This document shows positions 48,225 through 59,854 of a stretch of 64,000 bases of DNA, piece after piece. The stretch is from Sternotherus odoratus (Eukaryota > Chordata > Testudines > Kinosternidae), in the NCBI GenBank assembly GCA_032164245.1, contig JAVMKO010000006.1:39458319-39522318 (forward strand), in the 5' to 3' direction. The notes below the pieces were generated by a model, which was given only the letters and a program-made list of their open reading frames with translations, was not told where the DNA came from and did not search any database. A program made the position numbers and the translations under genes. Position 1 is the stretch's first letter, and the number at the start of each line of letters is the position of its first letter.

Positions 48225-48960
48225 CTCTGCCCCTAAGTAGTTGCAGCATTTTGTGGATATCTCCTCTCTAGCTGTGAAAAATTTTCGCCAAGCCTGCCCA
48301 CCTCCGTCTCCTACCCATCTCCCTTGCGGTCACAAATGTGCAAAACACAGCAAGCAATTATCATAAGAAGCAGATAGTTCTCAACAGCCTCCAGCCTCAG
48401 GCTTCTCCATCTACCTTTCAATCTGCCAACTGCATATTTCACTGTCATTCTGCAGCTATTCAAGGTATAGATAAACATTCTTCTGCCCAAGTGTCCAGTA
48501 AAAGGCTTTATAAGCCACAGGAGCAGAAGATAAGCCGGTCTCCCAGAATGACAGGAGAAATGGCAACACCATCAATGTCCATAATGATATTGGAGCCAAA
48601 GGACTGTTTGTCATTGTCCAGAGTTTCCAAAGGGAACTGGCATCATGGGCCTTTCCAGATTACCTCACATTCATACTGGTGAACCTTCCACGATGATCAA
48701 CCAGGCTCATAGGTCTCATCAATGGCCCCAGTAAAATTCAGGAACCCCAATCATGCAAGCCAATTACTTCCTGTGTACTGTCCAGCCTTATCGCTACTTT
48801 GCCAGTAGCACACATCTCCATGATAACAGCTCTGACAGCTCCAACACTAAACTGGTTAGCTACTTACTGGTAGCAATCAGAGAGGTGAGCTTCTGGATGG
48901 TGATGGCCACATGCTTCTCTACATGAAGAGGTGTTCTCATGAAGGTCTTCCACTGCAGCT
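48225..48960 (-). pseudogene. Decayed PIF-Harbinger transposase (HARBI1-like)
   Basis: On the - strand, in order: VANQFSVGAVRAVIMEMC (helix-turn-helix-like), then GAIDETYEP with GAID at 48718-48729, matching the GAIDGTH motif that carries the first catalytic Asp, then LVDHRGRFTSMNV and GKAHDASS, then LWLIKPFTGHLG, SCRMTVKYAVGRLKGRW (the AFGRLK-like motif of the third catalytic region) and ACCVLH near 48.34 kb. Stops and frame shifts occur between blocks. It faces the Myb/SANT remnant at 46.6 kb, as in two-gene Harbinger elements. Confidence 0.8.
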
Positions 48961-49047
48961 CCAGGCGAGTGCTGCAATGATTTCTAGGAAAGTGGCTTTA
49001 TCCTATCTCACCAGTCAGGGCTTGTTGGCTAAGCCCAAAAGTTGTGG

Positions 49048-49300
49048 TCTCATAGATGGCAGGTGTAATAGGTCAGGAGAGGCTAAGTCTCCCCTGCAGT
49101 GCAGCCGCCTGACCTGTTGCCTTTGAGAGTGTGGACACCTGGACCATGGTGACCCTGCCTGTGCTCCACCCCAATGCCTCTTTCTGCTTTGCCCCACCCA
49201 TGCTCCACCTCTTCCTGTCCCTGCTCCTTCCCTCAAGATGTCCACCACCAATCGCTTATTGAGTTCCTCCTCTCCTTCACCAGGATGGAGAAGAGGAGGG
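49048..49300. repeat. Interspersed repeat, second of two direct copies
   Basis: Same text as at 47130-47405, in the same orientation, about 1.9 kb downstream. It continues into a G-rich array to about 49.8 kb. Open frames in that array are artefacts. Confidence 0.7.
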
Positions 49301-49880
49301 ACACAATGGGAGTCTCAGGGGAGGGGGGCTGGGATGACTCAGGGGATAGGAAGGTGAAGGAGAGGAGGGACACGGTGAGTGGCAGGGGTTTGGGGGGATG
49401 GGGGTGGGGGAGAGGAGAGAAGCAGCAAGTGGAGAGGGTTTTGGGGGAGGGGGCTGGATTAACTTGGGAGGCAGAGGAGTTTTGGGGGATAGCAAAAAGG
49501 AGAGACATTGTGAGCAGTGGGGGTCTTGGGGAGGAGGTATGGAGCAACTCAGCAAGCGGCGGGTGGGGGGCCTTTGGGAGATGGGGTGAAGGAAGGGAGG
49601 GACTCGGCAGGTGGTGGGGGCAATAGGGGTGTGTGGAATGACTCAGAAAGTGACAGGTGAGGGGGCCAAGCATGAGTGGAGCCTGGGGAAGAGCAGAGGT
49701 GGAGTGTGGACAGGCCCTCAGGGGAGGAAGCCAAGTGGGAGTGGGACCTTGGGATGGAGCAGTGGGTGGGACATGGTCCAGGTGCCAGGGGAGCTTCTGA
49801 TGCTCAGGCCAGCCCTCCCAAATGCCCGAGTCATGTGCTTCCCATGTGCAGTCCACCAAGTAAAACTGCTCTAGGAAAAG
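49300..49880. repeat. G-rich degenerate tandem array
   Basis: GGAGAGGAGGGAC, GGGGGAGGGGGCTGG and GGGGTCTTGGGGAGG-like units repeat for about 500 bp. This resembles the interiors of turtle hAT elements. Confidence 0.5.
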
Positions 49881-49889
49881 ATCTAGGAG

Positions 49890-51550
49890 CATCTGCTCAA
49901 TTTCAGCCCTTGACTCCTGTGCTTTGGGGTGGCATTAACATTCTGGCTGCCTTCCATGCAGGTGTGCAAGGTGGCAGGAAGGGCTCCCCACTCTCACCTG
50001 CCTTACACGCCCATGCAGGAGTCACCAAAATCTGACCCTTGGTTTGGAGTGAATAGGGGATGTCTCCAGTACGGCAACCCTTGTATTCAGAACTGTTATT
50101 ATGGCACGTGCAGTGCTCTTACTGAGACACGGAGAACAAGGTTTCTGAGCAGAAAATCATGGGTGGGGCTTTTTAGCTCTTTGTTGGTTATCACAACCTT
50201 TGTCCCTTTCTCCTACAGCCGCCTCATGAAAACAGACATAAGAAAATCACAACCCTACACAGAGCCACAAAGAGCCAAACTGAAATGATGTCCCATAGGC
50301 TAACGAGTAGTATTTGCATTGTCATGTTATGCAAGACTATGGGCTCTGGATAGCATTAACATCTGTGCAATGTTTCATTACTGACGGTCAGCTTCATGTG
50401 AAGCTTTTCATGTCTAATGGTCCCACTTACAGGACTCAGGGAAAGAGGCTTGCTATTAGATCCTTAAGTACTCACATTTTTCATCCATATATCATCTGTT
50501 TTGTTGTTAGCAGAGTAATTCTGCTTCTCCTCCTCCATTGTTGCCCTGCCCTTCCCCTTCAGCCCCTGCCAGTGCTTCTCTGTGGACATACTATTGAAAC
50601 CTTCCCATGCCCTTCACCAGCTCCTCCATTTCCTCTCAGGTGCTCACCAATATTTTTAAAGACAGAATTGATTGCATCTGGCACTTTGGTTCCCCTCCCT
50701 GTCCTCCTTTGACTACCTCAGTCAATTACTGGCTCTGAAGTCTCTTCAATGCACCTCATACTCCTCCTTAATTTGGACCATTATTGCCTTGGCTCCTTCC
50801 TTCATCTCCTCACTCACGCTCATTCAGACTTTTAAGCCTCCACTTTCATGAGTGTGTTACATTTTTTTTTTGTCCTTAAAGAGACTTTCCCTCTTCCTCA
50901 CTTTCTAGCTATTGCCCCGTCATCTTTCAGCTTCTTAATCATCCTGGTCTGCTTCTTGGTGCCAAGACTTTATACTTTGCCAACTTTCTCCTAGATCCCC
51001 TCCAACCTGGCTTCTGCTCCCTTCACATCACTGAAATTGTCTTCACTACAGTCACTGAGGACTGCATCCTTCCCAATCCTTAGGGTCCCTGCTCTGTATT
51101 CTCTGATCCACTGGAGACTCACTGATTGAGTTCAATCACCCACTTGCCATCTTTATGTGATTAATAAATCTACCTCTTTGCCAAAATCTTCTCCCATGCT
51201 GCCCAGTCTTGCAATTCTGCCTGTCTCCCTGATATATTTCCTGGAAACCTAATGCAACTAATACTCAACTTCCTATTTCCTCCTATGCCCACTCCTCTCT
51301 CTGTGAACTCAATTCCCTGTGTTATTTTCCTTGTCTCTCCCACTCTCAACACTGGGATCATCTTCAACTCTTTCTCTCTTGCCCTTTAACCTGCCTCGGT
51401 ATTTACACTAGAATAGCTGAATACCTTCACTGTGGTATCAGGAAAAACAACCATGCACAAGGGTTTCATGAGGGAGACTGGAGACCAGAGCCAGTTTTGC
51501 ACTACACTGGTTCTGAAGGGGTTTCCTTTCACTTGCACCAAAGTAAATCA
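49890..51550. other. Intergenic DNA, nothing recognised
   Basis: No supported feature. A pyrimidine-rich stretch lies at about 50.5-51.3 kb. Confidence 0.4.
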
Positions 51551-51563
51551 GGAGTCACTCCAC

Positions 51564-51817
51564 CAAGGGCGGCTGGCGGCTGCTGGTCACTGTCAGGGCA
51601 GCAGTCAAGCTGCCTTCGGTAGCATACCTGTGGGAGATCCGCTGGTCCCACGGATTCAGTGGCATTTCGGTGGTGGGTACGCCGAAGCCGAGGGACCGGT
51701 GGACCTCCCGCGGAAATGCCACCAAATTTCGTGGCACCAGCGGACCTCCCACAGGCATGCCGCCAAAGGCCACCTGACTGCTGCGCTTGGGCAGCAAAAA
51801 ACGTAGCACCGCCCCTG
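51564..51817. mobile_element. hAT-type MITE with 8-bp duplication
   Basis: The 254-bp element starts CAAGGGCGGC and ends ACCGCCCCTG and lies between exact copies of CACTCCAC (51556-51563 and 51818-51825). The interior has GCTTGGGCAGCAAAAAACG and palindromic CCGCGG-like text. No coding capacity. Confidence 0.85.
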
Positions 51818-52152
51818 CACTCCACTTATCTCAAAGTGGTTGCAGCTGTGTAAAATTGGAGGCAAATCTACCATGGGCAGGGCAGTGGATTGGCGTCACA
51901 GTTCAATTCTTGGCTCTGCCCCTGACAGGCTTTGCTTCCTTGGGCGAGGAATGTATGCAGGGTAGCTAGCCCATCCTGCCACTCACGCTGCTGTGGCTAC
52001 TCTCCATTTTTAGCACGCTAGCTGAATGGGAACTACCATGAGTATGTCTCCTAGAGGAGGAAATCACACCCCCAGCTCCAAGTGTAGGCATACCCTTTGT
52101 GTCGTACAGGGCCTAGCATGATGCAGACCTATCTCAGTTAGGGCCTGTAGGC

Positions 52153-52762
52153 CAGGGGTAGGCAAACTGCATCTGGTCCTCCAGACAATTTAATCCGGGC
52201 CTTGAGCTCTCAACAGGAAGTGGAGTCCGCGGCTTATCTCACTCCGGCGCTCCAACTGGGGAGCGAGGTCCAGTGCTTGCCCCACTCCATGTGGCCCCCT
52301 GGAAGTAGTGGCATGTTCCCCACTCTGGCTCGGCTGCGTAAGAGCAGCCAGGGGGCTCCACAGGCTGTCCCTGCCCCAAGCACAGCCCTTGTAGCTCCAA
52401 CTGGCTGGGAACTGTGGGCAGCATGCAGAGCTGCCTGGCCACACCTCCATGTAAGAGCTGGATGGGGAACATGCTGCTGCTTCTGGGAGCTGCTTGAGGT
52501 AAGCGCTGCTTGGAGCCTGCACCCTGACCCCCCTCCTGTGTCCCAACACTCTGCCCCAGCCCTGATCCCCCTCCTGTCCTCTGAACCCCTCAATCCCAGC
52601 CCAGGGCACCTTCCTGCACCCCCACCTCAGAGCCTGCACCCTGAGCCAGAGCCCTCACTCCCTACCTGCACCCCAGCCTCCAATTTTGCAAGCATTCATG
52701 GCCCACCATACAATTTCCATACCCAGATGTGGACCTTGGGCCAAACATTTTGCCCACTCCTG
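52153..52762. mobile_element. Non-autonomous hAT element
   Basis: Starts CAGGGGTAGGCAAACTGCAT and ends CAAACATTTTGCCCACTCCTG. Flanked by CTGTAGGC and CTCTAGGC, a 7/8 match to an 8-bp duplication. The interior is C-rich with CCCTGA..CCC units. No transposase. Confidence 0.8.
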
Positions 52763-52769
52763 CTCTAGG

Positions 52770-54940
52770 CACTACTTAAATGCAGATGATAATAATCAGG
52801 CCTGTTGACTCCAATAGAGCTACTCCCTGTTGGGATTTTTTGCTCTTTACGCAACAAATGGAATATCAAAGAACCACAAAGGCACACTGTGGTCCAACTA
52901 ACTGTGTTTAGTATCTACAATAGGCGCCGCTGAATAGCAACCTAGATAACAACAGCTTTCAGTAATAGAAACATTTTGTCTGGAACCAATACTGTCAAAC
53001 GTAGTGTAATGTTAATTGCTCCAGATGTGGGCAACAGGCATGCTGGCTATTTGTAGAAAGCTGCAGCTGTGCCTACAAGCAGGTTTGTGGGGCTGCAGCC
53101 AGGGAAGGAAGCTCTGGGACTGCACAGTCCATCTCCTTGCGCTCTCTGGGCTACATCCTGCCGTGCCACAGGAGGGGTGGAGAGGGAGCAGTGCTGACCT
53201 TGACAATCGCTACCCGGCCTGAAGTCTATCCTGGGACCCAGCACTTCCATCCCTGGCCGCAGCCCGCAAACCTGCTTTCCACTTCTTGGCAACTTTTTGC
53301 TGTCTACGAAGGGGCTGCTAGAAAGTAGAATCTGTTGTATACACAATGTGCAGTGCCTCCTGACAAACATACACTGCTGCTCTGCAGGGTCCTGGGGGGC
53401 TTCTGGAGTGTACAAGACAGAGAGGGGGCCCAGAGAGCTCACAGACTATTTAAAGGGTTTCCACCCACTTCCTATACTCATGTAAGTGAAATCAGCATCA
53501 GAGGCTAGATGCGTCAAGGGAATCAGTAATGAATGGGCAAGAAGGACACTGATTGTGGAGGCTGAGTGGGGAGCAAATTTTCTATGCTCTCAATTAATAT
53601 ATTTTTTTATGACTTTGTATTGTGGTAGTGCCTAGAGTCCCAGTCAGGCCCCCGTCATGCTAGGTGTTGTATTCAAACAAAACAGTATGTCTGAGGACGC
53701 TTTGATTGTGTATTCATTCACGTGAACTGTTTGGCTCTTTCTGGTTTGAAAAACAGTGAGATGGAGGGACACTTTTGCAGAGCGTCCCAAAGGGGGGGAG
53801 AGCAGGAAGAGTATCTCTCTCAGTGAAATCTGATCCAGGCAAGGGGGAAAAAAACACTTTGCAAGTCTCTGTGTGAGCCCAGGCTAAAAATCAGCCCTGG
53901 CAGGGGTTGTGTAGGATGCAGGGAGAAAGAATGAGTCAGGAAAGCCCCCATCATCTCCCTCAGTTCAAAAGGCATTCAAGGTGTGAACTGATACCCTGGT
54001 GCCGGTTTAACCCAGATATTCAGGAAACAGTCCCCAGCTAATCTCTGCCACAACACTAACATGTGAATTCTCGCCTACTCCCCTCTCTACATTCACATCA
54101 GAGGTTAGATGGACCCATTTAAATGCTGACACATTTACCAAGTAAGAGCAGCGTAATAAACAAACCACCCACTCCTGGAGGAACGGAAAGGCCCCCGTTC
54201 TGACTTTGCCTTGGTTTGTCTCCCACCACTCACATTTCCCCAGCACTGTTTCCTTCCCCACAATTTCCAAACAGGACTTTCCAGTCAAGCTGTCTCTACA
54301 GGAAGGAGGCTGGGTTTTCCCCACTCAGCCATGCTTGGGATTTTTCCATTTTATTTCCCAGTTTAGACAGCCCAGCAGCAGTTGCAACATGGTCCATTCA
54401 TTACATCTCTAGCTAACAGGCACATGACTTCTTTGTCTAGCTACTGCCTTAAGATTCTGCATACAATCCACACTGGACAGCAGATTTAATTGACATGCTG
54501 GTACAAAAGCCAGGAGCCACCAGAGTCTGGTGTAACCCAGGGCTCCTACCAGTGCCGCTGAAATCACTAATTGTACTAGTGGGAATTTCCTGGTAAAACT
54601 CCTAGTGGCTTGGTGTGCTGTTAAGAGATCAGCCCTGAAGCTTTGACAAGAAACTTCCCATAGGCCTGGGGGGGTGGAAGACAGAATCCAGATGGGGCTC
54701 CCATTTTGCTGCGTATTCATTGTATTACTGGCTGACTGCTAAATGTGGCACTAAGAATGGATCTATAAAGCTAAAATGCTATATGAACGTGCAGCCACCT
54801 TCACAGCCTATCTGCAAACAAGGGTTCAGCGTAATCCATTTTGTACAGCTTAGTGAGGCAAAACCAAAGGAAGAAAATTGGCTTGGGGTGGAAGCAACCG
54901 CTGGCGTCCCTAACATCTTGCCTTAACTGCCATGTTCTAG
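52770..54940. other. Intergenic DNA, nothing firm
   Basis: A weak tail of an old amniote repeat (GTGGTAGTGCCTAGAGTCCCA) lies at about 53.61-53.68 kb. No gene is supported. Confidence 0.4.
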
Positions 54941-54947
54941 AGTGAAT

Positions 54948-55069
54948 AGGGTGACCAGACAGCAAGTGTTAAAAATCAGGGCAAGGGGTGGAGGGTAATA
55001 GGCGCCTACATAAGAAAAAGCCCCCAAAATCAGGACTGTTCCTATAAAATCGGGATATTTAGTCACCCT
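54948..55069. mobile_element. Mariner-like MITE, 'AGGGTGACCAGA' family
   Basis: 122-bp element with ends AGGGTGACCAGAC and TAGTCACCCT next to TA dinucleotides. A second copy lies at 63376-63497. No transposase. Confidence 0.75.
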
Positions 55070-55079
55070 AGGAAAGGCT

Positions 55080-56360
55080 AATTTAAAAATTTGCCCCCTC
55101 AAGAGCCTGAGTCACACATTCCACAGGCATTCCCCCCCCCTCCCTCCATTACCTTCAGTGGCCCCTCCCTGCAGCTCTCTGGGGAGCAGGGCAAATAGCT
55201 GTGACCTGTAGGGAGGAGCAAAAGCTTTAGCTCAGCAGGAAGCAACAGCAGCAGCAACTCGACTCTCCCTGCAGCTCCCAGCTGTTTGCTGCTCCCTCTC
55301 ACCACAGCTCCCAGCTTGTGGCTCCAGCAGTGGGGTTACCAACTTTCTACTCCCACAAAACTGACCACTCCTGTCCTGCCCTTCCTCTGAGGCCCCGCCC
55401 CTTCTCCGACCGCCCCCCTTACTCCACCCCACACCCATCTTGCTCCCCTCACCCTCACTTGCTCATTTTCACCGGGTGGGTTCAGCAGGGTGAGGGGTGG
55501 AGAGGGGGTGAGGGCTCTGACTGGTGGTGCAGGGTCTGGGATGGGGCCAGGATAAGGGTTTTGGGGTACTCCAGGCTGGGGGGTGGAGCTGATGAGTTCA
55601 GAGTATGGGAGGGGGCTGTGGACTGAGACAGGGGTTGTGTGGGAGGGAGCATGGGCTCTGGGCTGGGGGTGCAGGTTCTGTGGTGGGGCCAGAAATGAGT
55701 GGTTCAGGCTGCGGGAGGGGGAGTCAGGCTGGGACAGGGGATTGGGATGCAGGGTCCCTTTTTGACCTGGTGTTCCGGTCAAAAAAACCAAACACCTTAT
55801 CCAGCAGCTGCTGTGCCTGGTGGCAGCATGTGACCAAGAAGACTGTCAAACCCTGGCAAAAATCGGGGGGGGGGGCACATGGCTCCCCCATGCATCACCT
55901 CTGGCTTCTGACCAGCAGAGAGTGGGGGAGTCTCAGAGCTTCAGCTCTCCAGGGTGCACTGCCGGGGCGCAGGGCCTCAACAGGCAGGGCTGAAGTACCA
56001 CAGCCTGGCAGGCATCTCCCACAAGGCTGAAGCCCTGAGATGCCCCCTCGCAGGGCTGAACCCCCCTGCACCACCATCCCGCTGTGGGTCTGAAGCCTTG
56101 AGCCCCAGCAGGCCACACCCTGCTGGCAGCAGCAGATTAGCCACTGGGCTGAGGAGTCCCATGCTCAGGGACCCCGGCCAACTGGGCCACTGTCCAGCAG
56201 CGGAAGCCTGGAGCCCCGGCCACTGGGCAAGTCTCCACACTCCAACCCTGCTCCCTGACAGCAGCGCCAAGCAGGTGGGGCAGGCAAAGCTTTTGTGTCC
56301 CAACCTTGCTCCCCAGCAGAAGCCGTGGGGCGGAAAGGGAAGTTCCAGTGTCCCCTAAGC
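55080..56360. repeat. GC-rich repeat complex
   Basis: Several GC-rich repeats in a row: GGTTACCAACTTTCTACTCCCACAAAAC at about 55.33 kb and a G-rich array (55.48-55.75 kb). Then comes a GAAGCCCTGAGC-type array (55.93-56.12 kb) and a GGGGCC-rich stretch to 56.36 kb. I cannot resolve individual elements. None of the open frames is supported. Confidence 0.4.
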
Positions 56361-56364
56361 CGGT

Positions 56365-57510
56365 CGTGCTTTATTATTATTATTACTTTGCACCCATGTT
56401 CCAGGTGCTTTCCCCAGCATAAAGCGAGATATGGACCCTGCCTCAAAGAGCTGATGAGTTTTACTCAAGAAGCTGTGTTGTTCAGTTATCGAGTATGTGA
56501 GGTACTGTACTGGAAAATGGCTGATTGGTAGGGACTGGAAGTCAGAATCATCCGATAGCTGTTCAGGGATGTACAGTATGTAAAAGCAGTGGCTGGTTTA
56601 ATTCCAATTCTTCATGGCTAATGGGTGTCCATTCAAATATTCGTCAAGACTGATAGTCGTATTTGGTTTTTGGATTTGGTCTAATGTTCATAGCTGACCA
56701 GTAATAGCAGCTTCACTGAGACTTTGCCCAAACAAACAACATGGAGCCTAGATCTACTGGAGCGTTGCTGAACTGGGTCTGGGGAAAACCCTTCTGCAAA
56801 GGGGGATTCACACCACCCACTTGCCCCCCACATTCAGACATATTTGAGTTCTGCCTCCTGTCTAGTGGCCCGTGGCATTTCCTAATGGCCTAGTACAACG
56901 TCCCACAGCAGCTGTCTAGCTTAGAAGTGCACTTGTGCCCACCTTTGTAATTTTGCCCCACAGGGGAAAAAAATGTGACACTGAGATGTTGCAATGTCAC
57001 ATCATAAAGGGGAAAAAAAACAGGGATAGCTCCCTCCTGCGCCTGAAGTACCCTTGGGTATTTCATTCCTTGCAACCTATTTTAGCAGCTCTGGGGAAAC
57101 TGAGACTTTTCTGTGGAAATCAGGGCTTGTGGTGACTCGGCAGGAGGCAACAAGCCTGGCAGGCTTTGCCCTCTGTCAGCTTTGTTTAAATAGGCAATTA
57201 AACTGCAGGATGACGAGGGAAAAATCATAGCACACATAGGAAAATCATGGACATGTATATTGTTGTTTACACATGGGTGTGCAAGCCCCATGTCACTGAA
57301 TACGTACAGACTACACTGGCTGGTCCCTTTTCCATTTCAAATTTTAGTTCATCTCTGCAGCATCAACAGCTCAGCACTTTATATCTGCAAAGGGTTTAAA
57401 CTTTCCCCACTGCATCATCTTGCATGGTTATAATCAGCTTCTGCCCGTACTTCAATGGGAACTTTATAATAACAATTACACATACAGTGCCTTCATCTCA
57501 GGACCTCATA
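56365..57510. other. Intergenic DNA, mostly unannotated
   Basis: A weak old repeat tail starts near 56.37 kb (TTATTATTATTATTACTTTGCA). The rest is non-coding. Confidence 0.4.
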
Positions 57511-57596
57511 AAGTGCGTTGTCAGTTTCCTTTCTGCATCAAGCTCTTTGACGGGGGTTCAATGCCAACGTGAGCTGACTAGGATTGAATAGTCCTC

Positions 57597-57713
57597 GTCA
57601 GCTTCCCTTTGCAAGTCAGTTCTATGGCTAACACACTTTACAAAGACAGGAACTGACAAACCATCATTTTGTTTTGCATCAAAGGCTTTACACATTTGGA
57701 AAGGGAAGCTGAC
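57597..57713. repeat. Nested inverted repeats
   Basis: GTCAGCTTCCCTTT (57597-57610) is exactly complementary to 57700-57713. Inside, GTCAGTTC (57615-57622) pairs with GAACTGAC (57650-57657). Family unknown. Confidence 0.5.
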
Positions 57714-57719
57714 TAAGTT

Positions 57720-58555
57720 ACTTTGCAGCCAGCTCCCTATGAAACGCAAGTGGCAGGAAACACTGACAGACACTCCCCATACATAGATGTAGTGATCTAG
57801 GAATCCTTTTTGCCTATCCCTAAAAATAGCCTTGCCAAGGGCAGGAAAGCAAGAGAGTCAGTGGGACCCATGTATTATATAAAGTGAAAGAAAGGCCATT
57901 TTGACTTTGGGAACTATAGTTCCACATCATGGGTCTTGAAAGCTGGGCTTGTTCCTGTCTGAGGGATTATGGTGTCACCTCAGTGGAATGATAGCCCCAG
58001 CATTCCCCCGTATTTGTCACATATTTTGTGTGTCATAGATGGTTAGCCTATTATGAAAATCCCTGGTTTTGTAAAGAGCTAAATTTTCAGCCAGCCTCAA
58101 CATGGTCTTCAGCTATGGGTGACAGACTACACCTCCTAATGAAAGGCATCCACCCATCTCACACGTACAAACCCCACATTTCCTGTTCACCTGACCTGCA
58201 TATGCAAATACAGGGTTTGCACACACACAAGTGCACCCTACTAGTTGCATGCAAAAAAAAAAGTGGTTGTACAAAATCAAAGCCCAGGTCTGATAATCTG
58301 GCCCATGGTAACCAAGAATTTTAGCACTGGTCACCTCTTGTTCCAAGAAACAGGTAAAGTGATTTCATGCACAAAGCCTGTCACACAGAGATGTTTGTGT
58401 GTCCTAGCTGTCATAAGTGCCCTACACACAAGAATAAAGACAGACCCAGTCAGCAGAATGGGACCACATTTTCAAAATCAAAACCTGGGTGGGTGACTTC
58501 TTTTGGGGATGGGGGGAGGTTGCCAAACAGTCAATTAATTGTTATTAATTCACTG
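57720..58555. other. Intergenic DNA, nothing recognised
   Basis: Non-coding; no supported feature. Confidence 0.4.
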
Positions 58556-58558
58556 TTA

Positions 58559-59509
58559 CAGTAGACTTCCGATTATCCGGGCGCAGGTTAACCGGGCTGC
58601 GGATTAACCGGGATGTCTAAACGGGTCGGTAGGGGAAGCCCCAAAGCAGCGGCAGGCTCAGCCTTAGCCTGCCGCTGCTTTGGGGCTTTTCCCACTGGCC
58701 CCTTATGAGCTGGGGTCTCAGCCTGCTTCCAGCCTGGGTGTAGGAAGCCCAGGCTGGCAGCGGGAGCTGAGACCCCAGCTAGTAGGAGCCTGCGGGGAAA
58801 CTTTAAAGCAGCAGCGGGGTGAGAGCTCGGCCACTGCCACTTCTGAGCTCTCTGCCGCTTTACACTCCCTCCTCCCCCCCCCCCCCCCCCGCGCGCAGGA
58901 TCCTGTCAGCGGGGGGTCTCAGCTCCTGCTGCCAGCCTGGGCTTCCTACACCCAGGCTGGCAACGGGAGCTGACTGGGGCAGGCAGCAGGACCCCGGCTG
59001 GCAGGAGACTGGGGAGAGAGCCCAAAGCGGAGGAAGGCTGAGCAGTCAGCCTGCCGCCACTTTGGGGTTTCCCCCGGTGGAACCTTGAGCGCTCAGACGG
59101 CTGCTGCTTTAGAGTTTCCCCGCAGGCTCCTGCTAGCCGTGGTCTGAGCTCCGGGTGCCAGCCTGGGTTCCCTACACCCAGGCTGGCAGTGGGAGCTGAC
59201 TGGGGCAGGTGGCAGGAGCCTGGGGAGAGAGCCCAAAGAGGCCGCTGAGCACTCAACCTGCCGGCGCTTTGGGATTTCCCCCCAGGCTCCTGCCAGCCAG
59301 GGTCTCAGCCCGCTGCCAGCCTGGGCTTCCTACACCCAGGCTAGCAGGGGAGCTGACATGGGCAGGTAGTGGGACCACCACCATCCCCCCCCTATACCCG
59401 CAGGGTGGCTGTCGAACCCCTCCCTCCCCAGTAGACAGGTGATTATCCGGGATTTTATTAACCGGGATTAAGGTTTTCCCGATCATCCTGGATAATCAAG
59501 AGTCTACTG
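58559..59509. mobile_element. Tigger-like (TcMar) non-autonomous element
   Basis: Starts CAGTAGACTTCCGATTATCC and ends GGATAATCAAGAGTCTACTG. It is flanked by TA on both sides (58557-58558, 59510-59511), as for Tc1/mariner-type insertions. The interior is made of repeated and inverted units around CAGCCTGGG..CCCAGGCTGGCAG. No transposase frame. Confidence 0.85.
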
Positions 59510-59649
59510 TATAGAAAACTTTTCTGTGAAAGTAAACTTTTCATACATACTTAATTTTAATTACACAAACGTGTCTACATAAGTAAAAACAGGTAAACTA
59601 ACTAAATTGTCAATTTTTTAACATACACATTCGGAAAACCTACTTTATT

Positions 59650-59719
59650 ATATAACGGACTTTTGGCTTTAACGGACAACCCCTCGCCCGAATTAGTCCG
59701 TTATATCGAGGTTTTACTG
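59650..59719. mobile_element. Tigger-like fragment
   Basis: TATAACGGACTTTTGGCTTTA .. TCCGTTATATCGAGGTTTTACTG, then TA. This is the end of another Tc1/mariner family. Confidence 0.6.
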
Positions 59720-59759
59720 TATATGCATATTTCCCAGAGTGAAAGGTTTCCTAGATATT

Positions 59760-59849
59760 TAGTTCACTGAGTTTATCATGAAAAGTTGAACCAGTGAGTT
59801 TACATAGTTCACTGAGTTTATCATGAAAAGTTGAACCAGTGAGTTAACA
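59760..59849. repeat. Two-copy tandem duplication, 45-bp unit
   Basis: Two nearly identical copies of a unit containing AGTTCACTGAGTTTATCATG and AAAAGTTGAACCAGTGAGTT, differing at about one base. It looks like a recent duplication. Confidence 0.9.
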
Positions 59850-59854
59850 TTCAC

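Noticed and set aside
49233..49892. 219-codon - frame, proline/serine-rich
   Set aside because: Read from a G-rich degenerate tandem array on the opposite strand.
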